Source: Heterohyrax brucei
Lineage: Eukaryota > Chordata > Mammalia > Hyracoidea > Procaviidae
Reading direction: 5' to 3'
NCBI GenBank assembly: GCA_028571685.1
Contig: CM053141.1
Span: forward strand, 77,981,833-78,045,832
Length of the DNA stretch: 64,000 nt
Shown here: positions 22,236-34,400 of the stretch, piece after piece
How positions within the stretch are numbered: the first letter of the stretch is position 1
How the letters are laid out: each line of letters starts with the position of its first letter
Made by a program: the position numbers and the translations under genes
The notes under the pieces: generated by a model
Databases searched by the model: none
What the model saw: the letters and a program-made list of their open reading frames with translations, nothing else
Told to the model about the DNA's origin: nothing

Positions 22236-22486
22236 ATGCAGCGGGGTCCGCCGTCGCTGCGCAGCCTGAGCGCGCTGTGCCTGCCGATGCTGTCCGGGCT
22301 GCTGGCGCTGCTGCCGGCTCTGGTGGCGGCGAGAGCCCCAGGGGCCTCCACCCTGTGGCCCCTGCCGCTCTCCGTGAAGATATCTCGGGCCCAGCTGCTT
22401 CTCGCCCCCAACAACTTCTCCATCGACCACGGCCCCAATTCCACGGCCGGCCCCTCCTGTGCCATCCTGCAGGAGGCTTTTCGGCG
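22236..22486 (+). CDS. HEXB: HEXB exon 1 (coding part)
   Basis: Residues 1-83 plus two bases of codon 84. It encodes the signal peptide and the start of the mature chain, with the conserved sequon at Asn68 (GPNSTAG) and Cys75. The donor is GTGAGC. It ends in the same phase as the human exon. The Asn60-Phe-Ser sequon here has no counterpart in the human protein as I recall it. Confidence 0.96.
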
Positions 22487-25400
22487 GTGAGCGCTCCAAA
22501 AGGGCAACCCGGAGGGCAGGGAACCCGGGGAGCCAGGTGATAGCAGAGGCGGAGCACCCCTGGGACGTTGTGTAGACGCGGGGTGGGAGGTCAGGAGGAG
22601 GAATGCCTGAGCACCTCTCAGGAGTCCTTCGCGCCCCCCAGCTGCGCGGGTGTTCTTAGCCCCATCTCACTCGTGAGGAAAACTGGCTCAAAGCCATCTC
22701 GCAAGCTGACCCAAATCACCGGTCCGGAAAATGACAGAGCCGATTGGAACTCACTCTGACTGAAACCCAAGCTCCTGTCCTTCAGTCCGTAGCCCCCTAA
22801 GGGACACCTTAGAAGCTCCAGAGCCCTGGGTGAGGTGCAGGACGCTGAGTGGAAGGAGGAGTTGCTGCGAACCCGGGGCCTCGTTCGTCTTGGGTGAGAT
22901 GATGGAGGTGGTTCTGCTTCCCTCTCCTCCTTCCCCCGAGCTGGGGAAGAAGGCGGGGAAGAGGGCAAGGAGGAAGGCAAGGAGGAAGTGGCAACCACTT
23001 CTTTGAAGAGAGTTCTAAAAGCCAGACGAGTGCATCTGGGATGGCTTAGACAAGTCCCCCTTTGAAGATCAGGGACTCCCAAAAGTTGTCACTATCCTAT
23101 ACAGGCCCATCTCACTCTCTTTCACCTTCCCCAAATCTGGTAGCAAATCAGATGGCAGAGGACACTGACAAAAACACTTCCTGCCTTTCAAAGCCTCTAC
23201 TCCGCGTAATGTTAGAAGTTTTCATCTAACTTTTGTACGTCCATTGCCTGGGCAGCACTTGCTGTCTGCCTTCCCCAACAGCAGTCAGGTGAGTGCTCTC
23301 CGACACCAGTCGGGTGCTTGTTCTCCCTGCTTCTTGTTTTAACGACAACAAAAAACAATACTCAAAGCAATCGCACAGGACAGAGGAGAACTGCCACATA
23401 GAGTTTCCAAGGAGTGATGGGTGGTGGATTCAAACTGCTGACCTTTGGGTTAGCAGCCAGTGCTGTTAACCACACCACCACCGGGCCTCCTACTTAGCAC
23501 TTTATGTTTACAAAGCTGTCTCACCTCTCTAACCCCTCTGGACACACACATGTACACAAACTAAGCCTGCTGGCATCAAGTCCTTTCCAGCTTATGGCAA
23601 CCCCATATGTTACAGACAGGGTGAACTGTGTAATGGGGAGGCAGCCACCGCTCCAGCTTTGTTAAACACATGGTATACAAGGTAAGGTTGCACTTAGGGA
23701 GATGGCTAAACAGGCCACTTGCTGTCCCCTCAGTGTGAGACCTGTATAGGCAGAACTGTCCTGAGAGAGGTGGTGTCCTGAAGGTGCTGGCTGTATTGCC
23801 ACTTCATATCCCCAATCTCTCTCTCTGTTCCTCATAATTGTAACTTAATTGTACCTGAAGGACAACAGCTGGTGGAACATTGCAAAACTAGTGTATTAAC
23901 ATGTTCTAGCCTGAAGATATGTCTGGGTTTTCATCTTGGGCCCAAGATATTGAGAACTGAGATAGTTCTCTCCTGCTTTGCACCCATCAAATGAATACTG
24001 TTACCGTCTCCTTTACACTCATACTCCAGTGGGCCTTTGGTATTGAGTCTGCTGACAGATCAGAAGGGCTAGAGTCGGGATGAGGGAGTAAAACCAAAGG
24101 GGTTAGTTGCTTGTGATACTGAGAAGGATTTTGTGAAAAAGTCCCTAAAGCTTATATAAAGGAATATGATGGCTAGGAGTAGAAATCTTTTAAAAAACAA
24201 ACATACCATATTTGCTTTGAGGCTCAGTGCATAAAGTTAAAATTTCCTTCTGTGTCATACTGCTAGAAAAAAATAAGGATTTAGTAATATACTGAAGTCG
24301 TATGAGTATGGCAAGAAAGCATGGTAAATTAATGATAGCAAATAACCAGGAGTTGAGTAAGCTGAGATGATTTACAACAAGGCTTGGCACTTCTATGCAG
24401 TTGCTTAACTAAATTGTGGCCTGTGTATTAAGACACTATTAATTATAGCCTGCAGTGTTAGGAAGCTAGTTATAAAACTTGGTACCTGAGACTTGAAAGC
24501 ACTCAGGTGAGCCTTCCAGGAACTTAGGAGAGGGAGTATCTATCTCGGCGCAAAAGCACAGCAGGGTTGGAAGAATTTAGAGAGAAGGGAAGTGTTTTGA
24601 AAAATTCTAGGTGGCTAGAAACACACAGCGAAGACCTCAGATGGTTCAGAATCTCGTGGCTCCTGTCTTAAACCACAAACTCCAGCTTTGAAACAGTATG
24701 CTTTCGGATGCTTTGGTGTGTTGTGTGCACAACTGCTACTTCAGCATCTAGGACAGGGTTTACCACGTGCTACCTGTTGTCAGGTGCTGTTGAGTCCATT
24801 CTGACTCATGGCAATGCTATGCACGACAGAACACTGCTCAGTTCTGTGCCACTGTCACAAGCATTACTGCGTTTGAGGCCACTGTTGCAGCCATCTGGTC
24901 AATCCGTCTTGTTGAGGGTCTTCCTCCTTTTCATGGGCCTTTTGCCAAGCGTGATCTCTTTCTCCAGGGACTGATCCCTCCTGACAGCATGTCCAAAGTA
25001 TGTTAGATGAAGTCTCACCATCTTTGCTTCTAAGGAGCACTCTGGCTGTACTTCTCTCAAGGCAGATTTGTTCATTCTTCTGGCAGGCAATGATATATAG
25101 TTAGCATTGTTTGCCAGCACCATAACTCAAAGGTGTCAGTCTTTCTTTGGTCTTTCTTATTTACTGTCCAGCTTTCATATGCATCTGAGTGACTGAAAAC
25201 ACCATGACTTGGGTCAGCCACACCTCAGTTCTTAAAGTGACAAGCCGGTACCTAATTTAGCTCTCCAAGCTGCCAGTAGCTTGAATTTCCTTTTCAGTCT
25301 GTCAAGGCTTTCCTATGAGAAGAGCTGTTGGCAACTTCATCCATTCCATTTTTGTACTGATGAACTTGCTCATTGGAATTTTCCTTCCTCTCTATACTTG

Positions 25401-28400
25401 CCTGGAAAAACACAAGACATTCTTATACATTAGTGGCATATTGTTGTAGGTTAGAAACATCACAAAGTGTAGTAAAGCAAAAAGAAAGCATTATTCAGTG
25501 TATGTTCAAAAAGGCAAAAGTGGGAAGTGGAAAAGCATGCTGCCAGAAATGTCTGGCCAAATCCAAGGAAGATGATAGATTCATCAGTATATATTAACAT
25601 CACAGAATGGGTAGAATTATTGATAACTTCATCTTTCCAGATAGGCTAGAAATTGTGATTTAACATTCTGAATCATCTTTCTTAACAATCACTGGTTATA
25701 CAGTGAGGAAGGTTTTCACTACATACAGTCATTATACCTAAAAGAACTGGTCAATGTTCAACCCTTTCAAGGGGTAGCATATGATCAGGAACCAATGGTA
25801 TTGAAGGAAGAAGTTGAAGCTGCATTGAAGGCATTGGCAAAAACCAAGGCTCTAGGAATTGATGGAATATCAATTGAAATATTGCAACAAATGCATGCAG
25901 TACTGGAAGTGCTCACTAGTCTATATCAAGAATTTTGGAAGACAGCTGACTTCGTTGTTTATGCGTGTTCCCAAGAAAGGTGATCTGACCAAATGCAGAA
26001 ATTATTGAAAAATATCATTAATATCACACGCAAGATAAGTTTTGCTGAGCCAGCCAAGCCAAGTGCCATTGATCATTCAAAAAAGCCTTTGCATAGTCAA
26101 TAAAATACAAGTAAACATCTTTCTGGTATTCTCTGCATTCTTCCAGGATCCATCTAACATCAGCAATGCTATCCCTGGTTCCATGTCCTCCTCTGAATCT
26201 GGTCAGAATTTTTGGCAGTTTCCTGTCCATTATTATTTTCTATATCAATGTGCAAACTTCTGTCTTGTCAAAATCTAGAAAATTTTATTTCAATAATTGC
26301 TTGAGAGCTTCTCTTTTTGTCTGTCAGCACCTTGAAATTTATATTTAATATTCTCTTTCTCTGATACTTGGGTACAAATGGAAGGTGAATTTTAAAAACT
26401 AGTGAGAATTCTATTATCCACCAGGTGCTCCTGGGATACTCAATGGGGCAGTTCTACTCTAGCCTCTAGGGTCCCCATGAGTCAGACCTGACTCTAAGGC
26501 GCTAGGAGTGAGAATTCTATGTGTTATTGACATTTCTTTTGAAGACTGATACATTAGCTAGGATGGTTTCAGCAACAAGTAATAAGAACTTTGACTTGAT
26601 CTGGGGTAAGCAGTAAGAAAGTAATTATCTCACTTACTAGGAAGTGGGAAAGCAATGAGGATTCAGTTCCCTAGAGCTAGCTGACTGAGTGGCTCACTGT
26701 CATCCAGGATCCATGTGTCTTCCATCTCTGCTGTGCAATGTTCAGTGTGGTAGCACCGTATCTGGATCTAACACAGAGAGAAAACGTCCCAGAAATACTG
26801 CTCCTCTCACACATTCCTCTCATTTGCCAGAACTGGTTTACACAACCAGAGTAATGGGATTACCATTTGTTTGTTAACAAAGTGGTTCTTAACCAGGGAT
26901 TGGGAGCTCTTTCAAAATTCTCACACCTGGATCCCAGTGCTAGAGATTCTGATTCTGCAGGTCTAGATGTTAGTATTTTCTAAAAGACACCCCCAGACAA
27001 TTCTAATATGCAGCTTGGGCTGATACACTAATTGGAGGAATGTTGGGTGGCGTAGATTTAAGGAGTCAACTGCATTGTCCACTAATGAAAACCTGTTTCT
27101 GCTGAGTCAGTTCCAACTCATAGCAACCCTATAGGACAGCCCCATAATGATTCCCAGGCTGTCATCTTTATGGAAGCAGATTGCCACACCTTCTCCTGTG
27201 GACCACCTGCTGGGTTCATACCACCGACATTCTGGTTAGCAGCTGAGAGCTTAACCACTGAACCATCAGGACACCTTACAATGTTCACTACCACATATCT
27301 ATTTAAAGCTTGGCCTAAAACGCTTTTATATTTTTTTGCATTTATTTCTCACACAGATATTATGAGTATATTTTTGGTTTCTACAAGCAGCACAGCAGCT
27401 CTGCTAGATTTCGTACTGGAACAGAATTACAGCAACTTCATGTCACAGTTGTCCTTGACTCCGAGTGTGATGCATTCCCCAGTATCTCTTCAGATGAGTC
27501 ATGTGAGTATCAGTTTAATGACAGTGCACTGAATTCCAAGTTTTTCATTACAGACTCAAGTGTCCGAAGCAGGCTCTGTGCCAACAACTATTGGGAGACT
27601 TGGGTCTGCGAATCTCTAACTCCTACTTTTAAGGTAGCTATTAAAGTCTGATTGTAAAAGTAATGCATAATGTAGAAAATATGAAAGTACAGTAAATACA
27701 GAAAAGGCAACAAATCACTCATAATCCTAGCATTCAGTTAACCATGGTTATTTCAAGTATGTACCTATGTTTGTAGAGCAATAGTTTGTATGTTTGATGT
27801 AGTTAGGAATATATATTGTTGTCAGGTTCTACTGGGTCAATTCCAACTCATAGAGACCCCATGTGACAGAGACCCGCCCCATCGGGTTTTCTAGGCTGCA
27901 ATCACCAGGTCGTTCTCCCACAGAGCCACTGGGCAGGCTTCAACTGCCAACCTTTTGGTTAGCTGCTGAATGCTGCTCTAGCGGGGGCTTCATAAAATAC
28001 ATGAAAACAGTGAAAAAAAGTGAGGTAACTGTATGCATGTAGTTTTTGTATTGTGCTTTTTTCTCATAACAATACATTGGAAACATTGTGTATTTCACTG
28101 AGTAATCTTCTACAACTTCATCTTTAATGGCTGAGTTATGTTCCACGATTGTGTGGATGTTCCTTATTGTTAATCTCTGGGTTTTGGACATCTAGATGAT
28201 GGCCTAGCACATCTTTGAAAGCAAATCTGTGCTTATATCCATGACCTATATTTATAATCTAATTTGACACAAAGATGACTTGGGGAGGTAGAACTATATC
28301 ATTTGACAATATAGTCAATATTTAGCTATATGATCTTTTGTTGCTTACAACATTATTCTCCAGTGTTTTTCCACAATTTTCTTGGAGAAAATTAACATAT

Positions 28401-31400
28401 GGGCAGGCCTTTTCTACAAGGTGCTGTCTGAGTCATCTAGCACTGCTTATTTAACAGAAATACCAAAAATGAATGGCTTTAAAAAGAGAAATTTTATTTT
28501 GGCAGTCAAGTAGGCTAAAAGTCCAAATTCAGGGTGGCAGCTCCAAGGGAAGGCTTCCTCTGCTGGCTCTGGAGGTAGGTTCTTGTTGTAAATCTTCCCC
28601 TGGACTAGAAGCTTCTTAGGTGCAGGGAACCCAGGGTCTTTCCCAAAGGATGTGCTCAGCTCCCAGCACTGCTTCCTTGGTGGTATGTGGTCCCCAAATA
28701 TCTTTGCTAGTTTCTTTCTTTATATCTCAACAGATTGCCTCAAGGCACAAAACCATCTGACACTGAGTCCTGCCCCACCAACAGAACTGCCACCTTTCCT
28801 TCCTCATTAACATACAGGCAGGGTTTATAACCAGGAGGAACATTACACAATACCAGGAATCGTGGCCTAGGCAAACTGCTGTGCACATTTTTTAGGGAAT
28901 ACACTTCATTCCATGACAGGTGTTTTGGCTGGGAATAATGTGGTATTTATTGTATTAAGGAATCAAAGAAGAAGACAGGCAAAACGAGCACACAAGAAAC
29001 ACAAAATTAGAACACAAGAGAGCAGATGGGTGAATTGGGTTTAAAGAGGGAAAGGATACTGCATATCTTAGAGAAAGGAGTGACCGACCCCTTTGTCCTC
29101 AGACCCCCTTGTAATTAGGTACATTTCTTCAGAGAATCATGGCCCGGCTATTTCGACACATGACCTTAACCATCACAGCCAGCACGGCTGTCACCTCACA
29201 GTTTGGTATTTGTTACTGCCAGGTGTGGTCAGATAGTAGATTTTTTACTATTGTTGCAAATGTGAAACGCCAGAGAATGACATAGACAATATTTGAAGGG
29301 AAGGTATGTCATGTCTGTTAATAGCCATGGGGACGGTGGGGAGAGACTTTAGTATAGCACACTGATGCATCCAGCACTCAGACACTATTAGACAAAAGTT
29401 TTGCACCCCGAATTGAGATACTAATGGGCATTCAGTTGCTAAGGAATCTCTGCTATCTGTGCATGGTAGGAATACAGGTGACATGTAAGCTCCAGAAAAG
29501 TTTGCCATAAATTCCATCAGTTTGCCTTCCAGCCAGCTCTGTAAACCTCTTTAGTCTGAAAGGTAGCCTTGAGCCAAGGTGATTATACATATTTTGGTTG
29601 AAGGATAAACTCATTTTTTAAGTTTTTAAATGGGTTTACACTGATAATGTTTACAATGATAATGCTCGTAAAGATGCACACACTGAAACACCAAGCTGTC
29701 AGAGGCTGCCCAAAAGTGTGAGAAAATGTTGAAGGAAAAGTGAAGTACTATCTATGAAAAATAAAGATATGCATAACCCTCAGAACCAGAAATGGACAAG
29801 CTTATACTCTAGGGAAACTCATCCGTCAAGAATACACGATGCAGCTTGTGTGTAGCGGTGAAAACTTATAAACAAAACTACTTGTCCATCAATAGAAAAA
29901 AGGTTAAATCTATCTTGTCAGTCCACACTAATGAGAATGATATAGCAGTTAATGAAAATGAAGGACATTTATAAATAACACAGAGAGAACTTGTTAAGAT
30001 AAACTGCTGAGTTGAACAAAGAAAACTGTATACTAATGTCAACAACATGACACCGTTTATGTTATCAACACGCAAACACCTAAAACAATACTATATTTTG
30101 GAAATAGGCCTGGTACGTTCCCTCTGAGGAAGGCAGAGGAAGTTGGGTAAGCAGCTCAAAGGAGATTCTAGCTTTATCTATAGTATTTCATTATTTCTAA
30201 AAGCAAATATATGTTAATTATATATACTTGACAGCACTTGGCTGGCTACATATATACCTGCCATAACAAACAAGAGTGTTTACAGTGTAAAAAGGCACAG
30301 AAGGAGGTAACTGAAAAGTCAAAGACTCCAGTGCCACTCCTGTTTCACATCCGGGAGGCAATCATTCTTTAGCTTATGTGTCCATCATATTTAGAAAGCC
30401 AGATCTCCTCCTAATTTCTATATATTAGTGGTTTTCCCACTGAGTTGAATCAGAACTGTTTTCAACACCAGCCAGCCCTCAGCTACTGGAAAACAATCAG
30501 CATCAAATACATGCAACATGTTGATGTTTCTAGATGACATTCTGCTGTGTCTGGCACTTGAGAAACATATGTGGTTAAAAAACAAAGTTTTTCAAAAAGC
30601 AACCAGTGAAATCATGATTCTAGGTAGCTGATTTAAGAATTTGATATAGATGTAGAGGAAACATGATTAGATTGTGCTACTAATAAGGAAACAGTTCTTA
30701 GCCTGCATTCAGTGAAGTTCTCACTGTTGTCTTCCAATGGAGAAAGGTTAACAGGTCAGAAGACAGCCACCTGAGATGGTCACACGATTGTTGACCACTG
30801 ATGGAACTTTTCTCTACCTGCACTGTCTTTGTGACAGTCTGGGGAAAAGAAGGTGGTGACCCAGCCCAGATCATACAGTATATAAATCATTAACCTGCAG
30901 CCCTTTGATTGTTGCAAAGTCCACGTGTCACATCCCTTAGCTGTTAGTCTCTCCCTTCTCCCCGCAAGTGTTTTATTTAAACTGTGGTGGACCTCACTCT
31001 AAGCCTTCCTGAAAGACTAACTTGGCTATTTGGCCAACCTTCTCCAGAATGTCGTTTGGAGGATGGAAACATGAGCCCTCTCCCTGCCCTGAAGCTTTTA
31101 GTTGAGAGCGAGCCAAGACTGAAAAAATCTTGGATTCAGCTGGAGGGAGTTAAGGCATAGGTCAAGGTCAGTTCAGGGTGATCTTGGGGGAAGGTGCTGT
31201 AGGGCAAGTAGTGGGGCACAGTGGCAAGAACACCCTGGCTGTAGGAGGCTAGAAGACTGAGTGGTCTGTGCGGCTTCTTCACCCAGGCATTTAGGGCACC
31301 TGAGGAATGTTGACATTTCTGTCCTACGTCTTGGCACAACTAGGATTTTCCTCTGCTGAATGGCAGTTGCAAAGAATAAATCTCCAAAATCAAACCAACC

Positions 31401-34400
31401 TCACAGCTGTGGAGTTGATGCTGACTCATAGCAGACGTGTCAGAGGGGAAAATGAGGAACCACGAAGGTGTCACCGAGGTCCTGACTTGGCTGGCTGGTG
31501 GTGCTGACTCACAGAAATGAGGAACACAGAAGGACCAGCAGGTTGGAATTGTGTGAATCGGAAAGGAAGAATCCAGTTTGGGGCATGTAGAGTTTCAGGG
31601 ATCCATGGAATGTCTAAACGGAGATATACAGGAGGCAGCTGGAGAAACAAGTCTGGATCTCAGGGAAGACACAATGGTCCCGAAATACCAATTGTATGTT
31701 CTGGAAATTTACTGTGAGCCATTGAGGGATTAACAATTAAAAAAAAATGTATTTTTCACCACAGACAGTTTACTTGTGAAAGAACCAGTGGCTATGCTCA
31801 AGGCCAACAGAGTTTGGGGAGCATTACGAGGTAAGTTCTTTGTGGCTGCATTGTTATTTTTCAGTAAGGGAGTATCTTCCGTTTGTGCTGTGTGAACTGA
31901 AGTGTAGCAAAATGCCGCTTCTGTGGAGTCTTTACAGACTGATTCGCTGGGTAGTTCCCAGATGAACTCCATTAAACAGCTGCTACAGGTGAAACATTAT
32001 TTGGTCTTTTGTAAATTGTTTGAGGGTTAGTACATTTCTGCACGGCTGTCCTTCGCTGATGCACTTGAAACTGACTCTTGAAACAAACACTAACAACTAA
32101 ACCAACGCAGAGCTACATATGGCTCCCGCCTGCTCTGATTAGGGGCGTTTGTATCAGCTGTCACTGCTTGTTCCTCTCACGAGCAAGAATCTCCCTTTCC
32201 CATTCAAGTTGTATGGATTTAGAGACAGATAACTATTTACAGGAATGGTTGAGAAAGGTTACAGGTACTTTTAGGGTTGGTTGAGGCAGTGGGCAGAGAA
32301 GAATCTTAAGTTTTTCCAGTGAATTTCAGAGTCTGAATGTCATCTGTGGACACTGGGATACTGAAATTTGCTGTTCAAAAGCTTCTTTACCACTTCTAGA
32401 TACATACTGTTTCCTAAATAACTTAGTTTTCAAAAAGATTTTTTTTTTAATGGAATTAACCAGTTATAGTAATTAATAATAATAAAAAAAATCTTTGGAT
32501 TTGACTTAGGTTAAGCATTGTCTAAAATAAAATAGTCATTTTTAAGCTCTAATTTTTACAGCCATATAATGGTATGATTGTACTTATATTTCAAAATACA
32601 ACATGAAAATATCTCAAAAATCTATATTTAGTACAAATGTAATTGATGTTTACCCTGACCCATATCAGAATAAATGAAGAACTTTAGAGAACACACAAGA
32701 ACTACACTCTAGTCCAAAATTCTTAGTTTCTGTTTACCATCAGACTTGGCCAAGTAACCTCCTCCAAACTAGTACTAGTATGTGCTGCCACTAAGCAAAA
32801 AGTTCCTCAGTATGAGTCCATAACTATGAGAGAGGAAAAAGGCAAAATAAAAGTCATTTTGAACTACCAGTATTCTTCAGTTAAAAAGTTCCCTGATTAT
32901 ATATAGTTGTCAGCAAGAATGAAGAATCTTGATAGAGTTCAAGGCCAGTGAGAGGAATTTGCCTGCACCGTAGTGATAGAGGAGGGGTCTGCAAAACAGT
33001 CTTTGCAGTAAGGAAAACCCTGTAAGGTATACACTCGGCTTTGAAATTTGTAGTGGGTTTTTTGTTGGGCTTTTTCTCTTTTGTTAAGTTTAGGTACCTT
33101 CTAAAGTGACTGTAATATTTGATCAACTAATTCTTTTTCATAAGGCTGCAAATTTATTAAGGGACATGTTTTATTTTACTAAATCTTTTAGTTTATCATT
33201 CAAACAAAATCCAGGGTATGAGTACATATGAAGTGGAACATTTTAGATGAACAGAGAAAGCAGCAGGGTGTAAATATATATACACACACACATATATGTA
33301 TGAATATATGTTAACTGAGCTCTGATTTCAAAAATATGTTAGCGGGTATAGATATAATATTATTTAATTTGCTTTGGCCTTACCTACTTTTAGGTATATG
33401 TTTGGATAAGACAGTTTTATAATTTAACACAATAAATTTCATTCTCCCCAGGTTTAGAGACCTTTAGCCAGTTAATTTATCAAGACTCTTATGGGACTGT
33501 GAGTATGGTTGTTATATGTTACTAAAATAGTTGCCTAGACATATTACTACTGGGAAAATATATAAATAAAATGATAAGTTCTGTAACTATTGTTCCCTGA
33601 AGGTTTCTTTTCCTCAAATATTGATCTGGGCTGGTAAGCGTACATTTTACTTTTCTTCCTTCTGAATTCATCTTTTATTCAATATTTGTATAGACAAAGT
33701 TTTTTTTTAATTAATTTCAGATAAAATTCTAAAAATAAAACACAATTTTGTTTCTTTTATAGTTCACCATCCGTGAATCTACCATTATTGACTCACCAAG
33801 GTTTCCTCACAGAGGGATTTTAATTGATACATCCAGACACTATCTGCCAGTTAAGGCTATTTTCAAAACTTTGGTAGGTAATTGATGTAATTGATCTAAC
33901 GAATTTAATCCATCATCTATTTTGAAAACATGTCCTCAGCATATTGTTATTTTATGTTGATCCCTTACACTTGTCTAGGTGGAAGCAGGGCTATTCGCCT
34001 TTCATGCACTTGCATACAACAACAGGGCTCTCTTCCCTCCCTTCCTTTGGGAAATGTATTTTCTCATTGGCAGAGAGAGGTTCCCCTTACGGAATTACCA
34101 TCTTTTATCCATTGAGGGGGCTGCAACAGCTGCTGTGTGCTGTTCAGTCAGTTCCCACTCATAGCAACAAAGTAAGACAGAGGAGATCTGCCACATATGA
34201 TTTCCTAGGCTGTAATCTTTCTGGGAGCAGAGCATCAGGTGTTCTGTGGAACTGCTGGTGGGCTGAAACCACCTTTCCAGTGAGCAACCGAGTACTCACC
34301 CATCACACTCCTTTGTATACATGCACTGGTCCTCTGTGGAAACTTCCATTTGTCAAATTGCGTGTTCACTTTTGGTTAGGAATACACAACAGTCACCTGT

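Larger units (their letters stand above)
22040..22570 (+). promoter_or_regulatory. HEXB: CpG-island promoter of HEXB
   Basis: A CpG-dense block surrounds the HEXB start, in contrast to the CpG-poor flanks. It has two CGGGGCGGGG boxes (22101-22110, 22121-22130) and an AGGCGGGGCGTGGCG box (22166-22180), which are Sp1-type sites. No TATA box is placed convincingly. This fits a housekeeping lysosomal gene with diffuse start sites. The exact transcription start cannot be read from sequence alone. Confidence 0.8.
22487..27356 (+). other. HEXB: HEXB intron 1
   Basis: 4870 bp with GTGAGC donor and ACACAG acceptor. The first 700 bp is GC-rich and may hold regulatory DNA. The rest carries SINEs (23340-23500, 26400-26520, 27090-27282), rearranged RTE pieces (24772-26280) and unrecognised sequence (23505-24770, 26525-27085). 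Confidence 0.85.
27503..31764 (+). other. HEXB: HEXB intron 2
   Basis: 4262 bp. Contains an antisense SINE (27820-27990), a MaLR LTR (28426-28917), an unclassified repeat (29130-29280), an old L1 3' end (29640-30115) and a SINE scrap near 31385-31440. 30120-31380 and 31445-31764 are unrecognised. Confidence 0.85.

Noticed and set aside
21860-22507. 215-codon open frame on the minus strand across the HEXB promoter and exon 1
   Set aside because: GC-rich DNA yields long open frames by chance. It is antisense to a confirmed exon, has low-complexity composition and no family motifs.
25795-25983. Reverse transcriptase gene
   Set aside because: It is a short fragment of an RTE element with broken frame on both sides, not a host gene or an active element.
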